Shown here piece after piece: positions 1 through 7,300 of a stretch of 37,939 bases of DNA. A program made the translations under genes and the position numbers. The notes below the pieces were generated by a model. The model saw nothing but the letters and a program-made list of their open reading frames with translations, searched no databases and was not told the origin of the DNA. The DNA comes from an uncultured Lachnospiraceae bacterium (lineage in GTDB: Bacteria; Bacillota; Clostridia; Lachnospirales; Lachnospiraceae). The DNA lies in contig URCR01000026.1 in assembly GCA_900546325.1 (NCBI GenBank), positions 1-37,939 on the forward strand. The letters are read 5' to 3'. How positions within the stretch are numbered: the stretch's first letter is position 1; every line of letters starts with the position of its first letter.

Positions 1-43
1 AGATTCCCTATTCTTTAAGATATGGTAATCTTGCCATCTTCCT

Positions 44-1045
44 TTACTCTTCTTGTAACATCCAGAACCATTTGTTCCCTATCTTCACAGAATCAATCTG
101 TAGTTCCTTTTTCGCATTCCAAAGCGTTTTCTTTTTGATTCCTCTTTCTTCTGCTTCTTCCGCTATCTTCGCCTGTTCCACTGCTCCATTTTCTAGGATC
201 TCCTTCAAAAAATCTTTGGCACTACGGATTTTCTGCCCCCTTCCATCACCAGACAGCAAATCATCCACATTGATATCGTATTCCCCAATCCATTGGAATC
301 CCCGCTCTTTATCTAGTCTGAACGCAATCGATTTTCCTTCTGGGGCAAGTGAACTTTTTACATGGCAGATAACCCTTACTTCCGGTTCGTCCTTTACTCT
401 TCCAACGATCAAAACACTTCTTGCCGCCGCCTGAAAATCAATCGAGCCCAAACCTCTGTATGATGATTTTCCATTACTGTTTTTATTCATGTGTCCGATT
501 AAAATAATTGCACAATGATATTTCTCTGCAAGCACAGCTACTCTTTTCATAAGCGGTCGTATCTCATTTGCCCGATGCATATCAATGCCGGATCCCAGAA
601 AGCCTTGAATCGGATCTAATACTACAAGTCTTGCTTTTGTCTGTATGATAGCTTCTTCCAGCCTTGAGTCAACCATCGTTAATGGCTGATCCTGGTCATC
701 AATAACCATAACTCTGGAACAATCTGCACCTGCAGCTAATAATCTGGGTTTAATCGTATCCCCTAGTCCATCTTCTGCTGTTTGATAGATTACATTGATC
801 GGTTCTCCTTTTGTTTCTTCTGCAGTTGTATCACTCAAGATTGTTTCTCCTTTTGTCAACTTCGCAATCATCTGCAATACTACTGTCGTCTTACCCTCTC
901 CTGGATCTCCCTGTATGATTGTAACCTTTCCATATGGTATAAACGGATAGAGCAGCCAGTCTATTTTCTCTACCTCTACTTGATCCATATTGATCAATTT
1001 CAAACACGGTTCTGCTTTTTTTATCTCTCTATAGTTTTCTTCCAT
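44..1045 (-). CDS. RepA-like AAA_25 ATPase / helicase of element 1
   Basis: This is a RecA-fold ATPase of the AAA_25/RepA type found in plasmids and mobilizable elements, where it acts as a hexameric replicative helicase. Walker A is GDPGEGKTT near residue 48, and the Walker B-like strand ARLVVLDPIQGF lies near residue 140. A sensor-like segment IILIGHMNKN and a SSYRGLGSIDFQAAARS loop follow. The C-terminal ~60 residues look like a small winged-helix tail (AKIAEEAEERGIKKKTLWNAKKELQI). The start is set at ATG 1045 because AGGAGG at 1051-1056 lies 5 bases upstream; a longer GTG start would fall inside that site. It lies 132 bases after the MobC-like gene. The role in replication of the excised circle is inferred from family membership. 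Confidence 0.75.
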   Translation of the reverse strand: MEENYREIKKAEPCLKLINMDQVEVEKIDWLLYPFIPYGKVTIIQGDPGEGKTTVVLQMIAKLTKGETILSDTTAEETKGEPINVIYQTAEDGLGDTIKPRLLAAGADCSRVMVIDDQDQPLTMVDSRLEEAIIQTKARLVVLDPIQGFLGSGIDMHRANEIRPLMKRVAVLAEKYHCAIILIGHMNKNSNGKSSYRGLGSIDFQAAARSVLIVGRVKDEPEVRVICHVKSSLAPEGKSIAFRLDKERGFQWIGEYDINVDDLLSGDGRGQKIRSAKDFLKEILENGAVEQAKIAEEAEERGIKKKTLWNAKKELQIDSVKIGNKWFWMLQEE

Positions 1046-1177
1046 TTCCACCTCCTGCCCTTTCGGGCAAGTCCCTGAGAAACAGAATTTAGGAATTGTT
1101 GTAACAATCTTTTTATGATATACTCAATTTGTCGGATGGTATATCAGTAATTCTGATTATCAGAGAACTTGCTCAGA

Positions 1178-1540
1178 TCATTTCTGGGCTTTTTCTTTTT
1201 CCCTTTTCTCATAGTTCTTTTGTTCCGCAAATGCATTCAATATTTCCAACATAGTTCTAATTGGAGTAAATAATTCCTCTTCGGCATCATCTAGCGTTGT
1301 CAGCCTTTTTAACTCTTCTTCAATACCACGAAGTTGTTTTCTAAATTGCACCAGCATCAACGGATTTCCTACTGCTGTAACCTTTTGATGTAACACACTT
1401 TCAATGATATATTCCTGTCTTGTTTGATACCCACAGAGTTTTACACGAAGATCTAACTCCGCATTCTCTTCTGGAGACATTCGAAAAGCTATTGTTACAT
1501 TACGCCACCGATTTTTGCTGTCCATATTTTTTTCACTCAT
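1178..1540 (-). CDS. MobC-like mobilization accessory protein of element 1
   Basis: A small basic protein of about 120 residues. Its N-terminal RWRNVTIAFRMSPEE segment is typical of ribbon-helix-helix MobC-type relaxosome proteins, and the helical C-terminus ends in KNYEKREKEKAQK. It resembles the protein at 8514-8837 in element 2, sharing RWRN, AFR, the QEYII helix and the VGNP motif. The start overlaps the last 8 bases of the integrase gene, so the two are probably translationally coupled. ATG 1525 is an alternative start five residues in. The expected role is binding the transfer origin beside the relaxase, but control of excision cannot be excluded from sequence alone. Confidence 0.6.
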   Translation of the reverse strand: MSEKNMDSKNRWRNVTIAFRMSPEENAELDLRVKLCGYQTRQEYIIESVLHQKVTAVGNPLMLVQFRKQLRGIEEELKRLTTLDDAEEELFTPIRTMLEILNAFAEQKNYEKREKEKAQK

Positions 1541-2618
1541 CCAGATATTCCTCTCTTTCCTGATTTAGATTTTCCGCCATCTCTGTTTGGATTGTCGGGA
1601 ACAAATGTGCATAGCGATATGTGATTTCCACACTTTCATGCCCTACCCTTTCTCCAATTGCCACCGCAGAATATCCCATATTGATCAATAATGACACATG
1701 GGAATGTCGCAGATCATGGATACGAATTCTCTTCACGCCTGATAACTTCACTCCCCGATCCATTTCGTGATGAAGATAACTTTTTGAAATTTGAAAAATC
1801 CTGTCATTTTCATCCAATCCATACAGCATACTTAAGTACGATTCTAATTCCTCACTTAAAAACTCCGGCATGGTAATCCTACGATTACTCTTTACTGTCT
1901 TGGGATCCGTAATAATATCCTTACCTTCTAAGCGCTGATAGGATTTATTGATCCGGATTGTATCAGTATGAAAATCAAAATCTGCTGGTGTCAGTGCTAA
2001 TAGCTCACCCATACGCAGACCACACCAATATAAAATTTCAAATGCATAAAAGGAGATTGGCTTATCTGCCACCGCTTCGATGAACTTCATATACTCTTCT
2101 TTTGTCCAGAAAAGCATTTCTTTTGTTCTTTCTTTTCCCATAGATCCTGCCTTACGTGCAGCATTACTTTTTAAATCATAGAAATTGACTGCATGATTAA
2201 AAATTGCACTCAGCTGATTATGAATGGTCTTTAGATAGACCTGTGAATAACCTTCTCCCTGCTTATTCCGATAGTTCATCATGGTATTCTGCCATTGTCG
2301 AATATCGGAAGGCTTAATTTCCTGCAATTTCTTTTTTGAAAAATAAGGAAGGATCTTTTTCTCCACAATATGCTTTTTCGTCAGCCACGTATTGTATTTG
2401 ATCCTCGCTTTAATATCGTTCAGATAAATATCTACGAAATCTCCAAAATACATATCCAGGCTCAAATTCTCCTTTAATTTAAACGCCCTTTCCCACTCCT
2501 GTGCATCACATTTACGTTTAAATCCTCTTTTCGTTTTCTGTTTTCTTACTCCTGTCCAGTCCTTGTAATAGGTTCTCACCTCGTAAGTATTTGACTTTTG
2601 ATTTTTAATTACTGTCAA
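1533..2618 (-). CDS. int: Tyrosine recombinase (integrase) of element 1
   Basis: A site-specific integrase of the phage/Tn916 class, 361 residues. The N-terminal ~60 residues form an arm-binding AP2-like domain (TYEVRTYYKDWTGVRKQKTK), followed by a SAM-like core-binding domain (about 60-160) and the catalytic domain. Catalytic residues are visible: Arg in CGLRMGELLAL, the box HDLRHSH, the GHESVEITYRYAH segment and its tyrosine. The start is TTG at 2618, with AGGAGG seven bases upstream and no in-frame ATG fitting that site. The C-terminal half is very close to the element 2 integrase while the arm-binding domains differ more. That fits a shared core target but different arm sites (TTGTCA here, TTGCCA there). 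Confidence 0.93.
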   Translation of the reverse strand: MTVIKNQKSNTYEVRTYYKDWTGVRKQKTKRGFKRKCDAQEWERAFKLKENLSLDMYFGDFVDIYLNDIKARIKYNTWLTKKHIVEKKILPYFSKKKLQEIKPSDIRQWQNTMMNYRNKQGEGYSQVYLKTIHNQLSAIFNHAVNFYDLKSNAARKAGSMGKERTKEMLFWTKEEYMKFIEAVADKPISFYAFEILYWCGLRMGELLALTPADFDFHTDTIRINKSYQRLEGKDIITDPKTVKSNRRITMPEFLSEELESYLSMLYGLDENDRIFQISKSYLHHEMDRGVKLSGVKRIRIHDLRHSHVSLLINMGYSAVAIGERVGHESVEITYRYAHLFPTIQTEMAENLNQEREEYLDE

Positions 2619-2632
2619 AACATCACCTCCTG

Positions 2633-2809
2633 CTATTTCATTTCGTTCATCCCGTAAACTCGTTCTTCAAAATATTTACGGCTGATTTTTCCTTTTACAA
2701 CAACGAAACCTTTTTGTTCCAATTCAGCATTTAACTGACGGAGCAAACGATACGCATAGGAATCAGATACTTCTAATTCTTTCGCTGATATAAATAATTT
2801 ACTTGCCAT
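2633..2809 (-). CDS. Small excisionase-like DNA-binding protein of element 1
   Basis: A 58-residue reading frame beginning MASKLFISAKELEVSDSYAY and ending GMNEMK. It has one helix-turn-helix-like segment (AKELEVSDSYAYRLLRQLN) and a basic tail with a predicted wing (FVVVKGKISRKYF). AAAGGAGG stands at good distance upstream, and the integrase start follows 14 bases after the stop codon. Size, position and fold match the excisionase-type proteins that direct integrases toward excision. The equivalent gene in element 2 is at 9942-10121. The function is inferred from context. Confidence 0.7.
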   Translation of the reverse strand: MASKLFISAKELEVSDSYAYRLLRQLNAELEQKGFVVVKGKISRKYFEERVYGMNEMK

Positions 2810-2843
2810 CTCAATCCCTCCTTTCTTTTGCTCAATTCATTAT

Positions 2844-2953
2844 CGAACGGTGTATATGTATCGTAACATTTCATTTCCGTACTGTCAATAGAATAATTTC
2901 AAAAATGAACGGTTTATTTTTATATTTCATTTTTGAACTGTTTATGTTATACT
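2844..2953. promoter_or_regulatory. Divergent promoter region of element 1 with three TGAAC-type boxes
   Basis: On the minus strand, TTGACA (2883-2888) and TACGAT (2860-2865) are separated by 17 bases and would drive the excisionase-integrase operon. On the plus strand, TATACT (2948-2953) could be the -10 box of the XRE gene, with a poor -35. Three related boxes are present: CGAACGGTGTAT (2844-2855), TGAACGGTTTAT (2906-2917) and TGAACTGTTTAT (2934-2945). The first lies at the expected leftward start of transcription and the third inside the rightward promoter. This is the pattern expected of operators for the adjacent XRE repressor. Binding is inferred. Confidence 0.55.
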
Positions 2954-2986
2954 TTTCAGTAAGAATAAGTAAAGGAGTGTTTTCAT

Positions 2987-3418
2987 ATGACAGTAGGTGA
3001 AAAAATGAGAAAATTCCGGATAGACCAGGGTTATACACAAAAAGAATTGGCGATCATGTCCGGATTAAGCGAATCGGCAATTAGAAATTATGAACTTGGG
3101 AATCGTTTCCCTTCAGCAGAACAGTTAGAAAAAATAGCAAACTCGTTAAAGATCAGTCCATACGCTATGTCTGATCCAAACTTTGATACTTATGTTAGCG
3201 TCATGCACGCATTATTTGCTTTGGAAGATCAATACGGTCTTCACGCTTATCGAGATGAATCTGGCGTACCACAACTCATGTTTAAAGACAAAGGAAATGA
3301 TTCTTTGAATATGCTGGATAATATTGGAACATGGGCTGATATGTATCAGAAATACAGAAATGAAGAGATTACAGAAAAAGAATATCTTGACTGGAAAAGT
3401 CAATTTCCTGCCAAATAA
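2987..3418 (+). CDS. XRE-family repressor of element 1
   Basis: A 143-residue protein with an N-terminal Cro/C1-type helix-turn-helix (about residues 5-60: GYTQKELAIMSGLSESAIRNYELG) and a C-terminal part (TYVSVMHALFALEDQYGL, then EEITEKEYLDWKSQFP). The C-terminal part is shared with the repressor of element 2. AAAGGAGTG lies just upstream of ATG 2987. It is divergent from the excisionase-integrase genes, with operator-like repeats between, so it most likely holds the excision and transfer genes silent and represses itself. The inducing signal is not visible, and no protease motif is seen. Confidence 0.8.
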   Translation: MTVGEKMRKFRIDQGYTQKELAIMSGLSESAIRNYELGNRFPSAEQLEKIANSLKISPYAMSDPNFDTYVSVMHALFALEDQYGLHAYRDESGVPQLMFKDKGNDSLNMLDNIGTWADMYQKYRNEEITEKEYLDWKSQFPAK

Positions 3419-3449
3419 AAAATTTATTCATGGTCATTTATAAAAAGTA

Positions 3450-3466
3450 TTGTCATTTGATTGTCA
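3450..3466 (+). repeat. Integrase arm-site pair of element 1 (TTGTCA x2)
   Basis: TTGTCA occurs at 3450-3455 and again at 3461-3466, an 11-base period. The pair lies about 62 bases inside the proposed right end. Element 2 has pairs with the same period but the sequence TTGCCA, at both of its ends. This layout fits binding sites for the integrase N-terminal domain. Confidence 0.55.
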
Positions 3467-3479
3467 CTAGACGTAGAAA

Positions 3480-3517
3480 GAGCCAAGAAAGCCCATAAAA
3501 TAGGCATTTCTTGGCTC
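3480..3517 (+). terminator. Hairpin after the element 1 repressor
   Basis: GAGCCAAGAAA (3480-3490) pairs perfectly with TTTCTTGGCTC (3507-3517). Three more pairs (GCC/GGC) close toward the loop, and an AT-rich tract with a short T run follows. It is the likely terminator of the XRE gene. Because it lies between arm sites and core, it could also shield the host gene from element transcription and the reverse. Confidence 0.6.
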
Positions 3518-3528
3518 ATATATTTTAT

Positions 3529-3536
3529 TCAAACTC
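3529..3536. other. Core site between element 1 and element 2 (att junction)
   Basis: TCAAACTC here is identical to the eight bases at 11167-11174 inside the last codons of guaA. Read on the minus strand, the junction is GAGTTTGA followed by ATAA, so element 1 contributes the end GAA TAA. If this end once abutted guaA directly, the protein would still finish in ...EFE and stop. Arm-type repeats lie on both sides at plausible distances. The crossover position within the eight bases cannot be fixed from one sequence. Confidence 0.65.
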
Positions 3537-3640
3537 GGCGTGTCCTTCGTTGCACTTAACTATATTAATTTAAGTCTTATGCAAATACACACCGTTTTCT
3601 ACTTCAATTACATCATTTATTCTGGCTTGCTGATTTTCTG

Positions 3641-3657
3641 TTGCCAAAATGTTGCCA
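3641..3657 (+). repeat. Integrase arm-site pair, left end of element 2 (TTGCCA x2)
   Basis: TTGCCA at 3641-3646 and 3652-3657, period 11, about 104 bases inside the core at 3529. The sequence is that of the right-end pair of element 2 and not that of element 1. This assigns the stretch 3537-3709 to the left end of element 2. Apart from these sites I see nothing else in 3537-3709. Confidence 0.55.
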
Positions 3658-3709
3658 CATTTTTATTATACCAAAGTTTTCAGAATTAACAATGCTCTTT
3701 TTGAACATT

Positions 3710-4564
3710 TTACCAGAGTGTGCAGTCTATTTTTAAATAGCCTATAAGCGTTTCGTTTTGAACAGCATTCTTTGTCCTAACTGCCATATCTCTCAAACCA
3801 ATACACAAATAATCTTGCAGCTTCTCATCGCCACCATAATAATTCTCTACCAGTTTCTGTACTATTTTTTGAAATTGTTTTTCTATCTCATCTTCTCTCA
3901 TGCCTTTGAACAATTCCTGCAGCCTAATACAATCCTCTTTTGTGAACTCAGAATCTAAAGGATATTTTCCCAAGAAAATATTCATCATTATAGTGCGTAG
4001 AATAATCTCGCACAAATTCTCTGCTTCCCCTTCATTTGCAATATCGTACTTTATCAAAACACGATATATCTCTTGTTTCGGGAAAGCCTGTAAAAACTTT
4101 TGTTCCAACAAAACAGATTGCAAAAAGTTCCAGATTTTATCAATCCCCTTATCACTGGAAACATCGTTCCATGTTGAATAATTTATAATAATCATTGTAT
4201 CTTGAGGAGCGAACTGATAATTATAATGTTCAAAAAAATACGGTAAATCTTTTAAAAAAATATTTTGCAAACAGAAATTACCGTAATCACAAAACTCCGC
4301 AGAAATGTGATTGTATAACTCCAGACTTTTTTTAACTTTTTCCTCTACAAGATGTTTTCCAAGTAAATATATTCTTTCAGCATCCAATTTTTCTCCTTGA
4401 ACAGCGAATTCCGTATTTTCCTTTTCTGTCTCACAAATACAGTATAAAACTGCCTCCATTAACTGTTCTGCCTTCTCGTAGCTTATTGAAGTATGCTCAT
4501 GTCCTGTATATTTTTCCGCCAGCTTTCCCACAATCGGTACTAATTCACTCATCCCGTAATCCAT
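3710..4564 (-). CDS. DUF6179-like protein, cargo of element 2, function unknown
   Basis: About 284 residues, soluble and mostly helical, without signal peptide or membrane segment. It resembles, from memory, the family DUF6179. Recognisable stretches are ELVPIVGKLAEKYTG near the start, the AEQLMEAVLYCICE helix, YNHISAEFCDYGN, DLPYFFEHYNYQFAPQDTMI and LEQKFLQAFP. ATG 4564 is chosen because AAAGG lies 6 bases upstream; a TTG two codons earlier is possible. It starts 9 bases after the stop of the DUF6323-like gene, so the pair is one operon. The stop codon is about 50 bases from the left arm sites, a typical cargo position. No catalytic motif is evident. The sequence is more AT-rich than the mobility genes, suggesting separate acquisition. 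Confidence 0.6.
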   Translation of the reverse strand: MDYGMSELVPIVGKLAEKYTGHEHTSISYEKAEQLMEAVLYCICETEKENTEFAVQGEKLDAERIYLLGKHLVEEKVKKSLELYNHISAEFCDYGNFCLQNIFLKDLPYFFEHYNYQFAPQDTMIIINYSTWNDVSSDKGIDKIWNFLQSVLLEQKFLQAFPKQEIYRVLIKYDIANEGEAENLCEIILRTIMMNIFLGKYPLDSEFTKEDCIRLQELFKGMREDEIEKQFQKIVQKLVENYYGGDEKLQDYLCIGLRDMAVRTKNAVQNETLIGYLKIDCTLW

Positions 4565-4573
4565 AGTCAACCT

Positions 4574-5104
4574 TTACTCCCAACACAAATTTTTCAGAGT
4601 TTCAAGATACAACTCGTAATCCCAACGCTGCACCTCATCAAATTGCTCATACTCTTGTCGTCCCTCTGTTTTTTGAAATCCTCTATAACCAGCTCGAATT
4701 GCCTGTGCAAATATGGAAAGACATGTTCCTTCCAAATATTCCAAATCACCAAAGCACACATTATCAAATTGCTCTTTCATAAAATGCAATAGCTCATCAT
4801 CAGTAATTTCATCATTCATTTCATTTTTATAAAGATAAAAAATTTCTTGAAGGCGGATAATCGTATTGACATAGTTGTTTTGATCAATGTAGTCTGAATC
4901 ACAGAACTCATAAATAATTTTTTGAACAATTCCCTCTCCGAATTCAATTCTTTTCTGTTCTTGCAGAGCATTCTTTCTCTCCTGCAAAATCATTTCCGCA
5001 TCTTGTTCGCTTATAGAAAGTCCGAATTTTTCTGTTTTCTGATTAGTTTTCAACAAGTTCCCTAATTGATTCTGCTGCACCATAAGAATCCACTCTTTTT
5101 CCAA
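4574..5104 (-). CDS. DUF6323-like protein, cargo of element 2, function unknown
   Basis: A 176-residue soluble protein resembling, from memory, DUF6323. Typical stretches are KFGLSISEQDAEMIL, EFGEGIVQKIIYEFCDSDYID, DNVCFGDLEYLEGTCLSIFAQAIRAGYRG and DEVQRWDYELYLETLKNLCW. The start is TTG 5104 with GGGGGA six bases upstream. An ATG at 5083 (MVQQNQLG) is an alternative with a weaker site. It is the first gene of a two-gene unit with the DUF6179-like protein, and I recall the two families occurring side by side. A weak minus-strand promoter (TGGAAA, 17 bases, TATACT) lies upstream. No enzyme motif is visible, and I do not assign a function. Confidence 0.6.
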   Translation of the reverse strand: MEKEWILMVQQNQLGNLLKTNQKTEKFGLSISEQDAEMILQERKNALQEQKRIEFGEGIVQKIIYEFCDSDYIDQNNYVNTIIRLQEIFYLYKNEMNDEITDDELLHFMKEQFDNVCFGDLEYLEGTCLSIFAQAIRAGYRGFQKTEGRQEYEQFDEVQRWDYELYLETLKNLCWE

Positions 5105-5207
5105 TGTTAATCCCCCCTATCGCTTTATTAGTGATAGTAGTATAGCACCAGCTAAATGGCATTTCCAGTCTTTAAAATTCTTGATTTTTATGGTATAATA
5201 TAAGTAA

Positions 5208-5228
5208 AGAGAGGACAATATCCTCTCT
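5208..5228 (-). terminator. Terminator of the mobilization operon
   Basis: AGAGAGGA (5208-5215) and TCCTCTCT (5221-5228) form an 8-pair stem with a five-base loop. On the minus strand it is followed by TTTACTTATATT. It lies 59 bases beyond the relaxase stop codon and separates the transfer genes from the cargo pair, which therefore probably has its own promoter. Confidence 0.65.
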
Positions 5229-5286
5229 CTGCTTATACAAAATCTTTTCTTAATTATAAACACATTCTACGATTCCGTAAAGGCTT

Positions 5287-6594
5287 TTATCTTTCCCATT
5301 GAGTTCTTCTTTGTGCCTGCCTTTTCATCTTATCTATTGTTTCCGCTTCTTTCCCTTGCTGAATAATTTTATTTACCTTTTCTTTTCCCATAACTCGATA
5401 TAAATATTGAACATCCTTTAGTTTTTCTTTCATTTCAATATTTTCGTCCCTAAGTTTTTCTACATATTGAGAAAGCGCATTAACCTTGTTCCATGCTCGT
5501 TCACATGACCTTTGCAAATCATTATAATTTCTGGAAATATCCAAGTACGCCCGATACACAGACCGCAGAACCGTTATGATTTTTTCAATCAGTGGCTTTG
5601 CCTTTTTCTCTCTATAAGTCTTTCCGATTTCCAATGTTCCGGCTTCTGGCAGCACTTCCTCTGGATCATACGAATACTTAACTGCAAATCGCTCCATATC
5701 CTTTACCATAGGAGCAATCTCCACCAGTTTTTTCTCATATCTTGCCGCTTCTTTCTTAGCCACTTCTGCTTTTTTATCTGCTTCCTCACGAATTTTCTGT
5801 GCGGAGTGAATCTCCTGTTCAAGATTTTCCAATTCTCCCAACCACTTTTCACTGGTTTCCAGTATGGCAACATTATGTTCTTCCAGACTTTCTTTTTTCG
5901 CTTCCAACTCCGCAACTTCCTTTGCCCGTTCCTTTTTCTTAAAGTCCAAAACTGATAAATGCTTTTCATGTGTGCCTTTCTGTTCCCATTCAATCCCACG
6001 TTCCAACATAATCTCCGCAAGCTGTTTTTTCTCATGCTGTACCCATTGATTTAATTCTGTTTCGCTTCTGGTGCCTCCTTTAAACCCAAGAGCCGATAAT
6101 GCCTGTTTCAAAGAAACTCTTGTATCGAGTCCTCTTTTGCTTCCTGTCGTATATGGTACAAAATCAATATGTAGATGCGGTGTCGCTTCATCCATGTGCA
6201 AGTACGCAGAAAATACCCGTAGCGTAGGATTCCGTCTTTGAAAATCACGCATATATTCATCAAGCACCTTTGCAGCAAGCTGTCCGTTTTCTGTTGTCGC
6301 TCCCATATTGTCTTTATCTCCGATTTGCAGAATGATTTCATGGAACGGTTTCTCCTGTTTGCCGAAACAAATTTTATCATAATAATCATCAATCTTACGG
6401 TCACTTCTGGTCTGCTTCTCGTTGTATCGAACAAGAGCTTCATCAAACAATTCGTGATACACGTCTTTGACATCTTCGTTACAGTATTCTACATTCAGAT
6501 AACTTCTTTCCGAATCTATATTTTTTGCATGGAATTTTCTGCTGTTATGATTAACAGAACCTTTTCCTGTCATAAAACTAATTGTTCGCTTCAA
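5287..6594 (-). CDS. mobV: MobV-family relaxase (plasmid recombination / mobilization protein)
   Basis: A 435-residue relaxase of the Pre/Mob (MobV) family, which nicks the transfer origin and pilots the strand during conjugative mobilization. The N-terminus MKRTISFMTGKGSVNHNSR is the family signature. The metal-binding motif HMDEATPHLHIDF lies near residues 133-145. The region from about 205 to 300 is a long charged coiled coil (ELEAKKESLEEH, KKAEVAKKEAARYEKK). The start is TTG 6594, supported by family length and an AAGGG site upstream; the next ATG (6573) would remove the conserved start. Its 5' side abuts an array of inverted repeats that is the best oriT candidate. No coupling protein or mating-pore gene is nearby. 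Confidence 0.9.
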   Translation of the reverse strand: MKRTISFMTGKGSVNHNSRKFHAKNIDSERSYLNVEYCNEDVKDVYHELFDEALVRYNEKQTRSDRKIDDYYDKICFGKQEKPFHEIILQIGDKDNMGATTENGQLAAKVLDEYMRDFQRRNPTLRVFSAYLHMDEATPHLHIDFVPYTTGSKRGLDTRVSLKQALSALGFKGGTRSETELNQWVQHEKKQLAEIMLERGIEWEQKGTHEKHLSVLDFKKKERAKEVAELEAKKESLEEHNVAILETSEKWLGELENLEQEIHSAQKIREEADKKAEVAKKEAARYEKKLVEIAPMVKDMERFAVKYSYDPEEVLPEAGTLEIGKTYREKKAKPLIEKIITVLRSVYRAYLDISRNYNDLQRSCERAWNKVNALSQYVEKLRDENIEMKEKLKDVQYLYRVMGKEKVNKIIQQGKEAETIDKMKRQAQRRTQWER

Positions 6595-6627
6595 TCTTTA
6601 TCCCTTCTCCCTGTTTAGGGGTAATCA

Positions 6628-6687
6628 GTGCCGGATACGGCACATAGCTTTGTTACTTTCGTCGAAAGTAACGCAAAAGCACTTTTG
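6628..6687. other. Candidate origin of transfer (oriT): three consecutive inverted repeats
   Basis: Three dyads follow one another. GTGCCG/CGGCAC occupies 6628-6643. Two 10-base arms (GTTACTTTCG and CGAAAGTAAC) around one central base occupy 6652-6672. CAAAAG/CTTTTG occupies 6674-6687. They lie 34 bases upstream of the relaxase start, where MobV elements usually keep their nick region. The arrangement is seen directly; the oriT role is inferred. Confidence 0.55.
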
Positions 6688-6743
6688 ACAGCCGTTCCGT
6701 CCATCAAAAGCTGCCATTGCGCCCTGCCGGGAGCTTTTCTGTC

Positions 6744-6980
6744 CTACGGACGGGCGGCTTTCAGCCGCTTTGCTTCTGCCACCATAGCTTTTCGGATAGC
6801 TGAAAGCATATTTTCTATCGTATATTCATCCCATCCGGCAAGCCATATCAGTATCCGCTGTTCATCTTCTGTCAGCTCTACCTCTCCGAAAATTTCATTG
6901 AGGTCAGCAATCCTCCTGGCTTCACTTTCGTAAAAATACTTATTCACGTTCCGAGTTCCCCATTCCGGCTGAATTATCAT
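6744..6980 (-). CDS. Small conserved element protein, function unknown
   Basis: A 78-residue protein starting MIIQPEWGTRNVNKYFYESE and containing ELTEDEQRILIWLAGWDEYTIENMLSAIRKA. This is a compact helical sequence of a type I associate with integrative elements of clostridia but cannot name. The start at 6980 is chosen because AAAGGTG lies 8 bases upstream; longer forms would run through that site. It sits 72 bases after the upstream small gene and directly before the oriT-like region. A role in mobilization or its regulation is possible, but nothing in the sequence proves it. Confidence 0.65.
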   Translation of the reverse strand: MIIQPEWGTRNVNKYFYESEARRIADLNEIFGEVELTEDEQRILIWLAGWDEYTIENMLSAIRKAMVAEAKRLKAARP

Positions 6981-7052
6981 CCAATCACACCTTTCTCTTT
7001 GTCTGCTATCACAGGGGTGTGACACGCCCCTGTCTATTCTCATCAAGAAACA

Positions 7053-7286
7053 CTACCAGCGGAAACTGTCCAGCACTCCACGTCTATCCAGATATTCCTG
7101 TCTGGCTTTTTCCCGTTCCTCCTGTGTTGGAGCAGTCTTAAATTTCCCATATAGTTCATGCTGCACCAAAGAATCCAGTTTCTTCTCTAATCCCTGCCGG
7201 ATTTCATCCAAACAAGTATCATCCTCCACCAGATAGTGACGGATCAGCAACATAAACAATTCATACGGAATCTGTACATTCTTCAT
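7053..7286 (-). CDS. Small conserved element protein, function unknown
   Basis: A 77-residue acidic and basic helical protein beginning MKNVQIPYELFMLLIRHYLV and ending RRGVLDSFRW. Proteins of this type recur in Firmicute integrative elements and are sometimes labelled complexin-like in annotation, which I take as a misnomer. The start at 7286 is supported by AAGGGAG a few bases upstream; an upstream in-frame ATG at 7337 would make the tandem GCGTCG repeats coding and lacks a site. The gene follows the RepA-like ATPase and precedes another small protein, all on the same strand. Confidence 0.65.
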   Translation of the reverse strand: MKNVQIPYELFMLLIRHYLVEDDTCLDEIRQGLEKKLDSLVQHELYGKFKTAPTQEEREKARQEYLDRRGVLDSFRW

Positions 7287-7300
7287 CTTCTCTCCCTTTC

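Larger units (their letters stand above)
1..3536. mobile_element. Integrative mobilizable element 1 (partial, left end outside window)
   Basis: The genes of this block (ATPase, MobC-like protein, integrase, excisionase-like protein, divergent XRE repressor) are in the same order and orientation as those of element 2. The right end is placed at the core TCAAACTC (3529-3536) because paired integrase arm sites (TTGTCA at 3450 and 3461) lie about 62 bases inside it, matching the 64-base distance at the right end of element 2. The left end, the relaxase and any cargo are outside the window. The boundary is inferred from the repeats, not from a comparison with an empty site. Confidence 0.7.

Noticed and set aside
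3520..3545. tRNA remnant suggested by TTCAAACTC
   Set aside because: No T-arm, acceptor stem or anticodon structure can be folded around it. The bases are explained as the guaA core site.
3710..3736. Right end of element 1 at the stop of the DUF6179-like gene
   Set aside because: No copy of the guaA core is there, and the nearby TTGCCA arm pair is of the element 2 type, so the border at 3529 is better supported.
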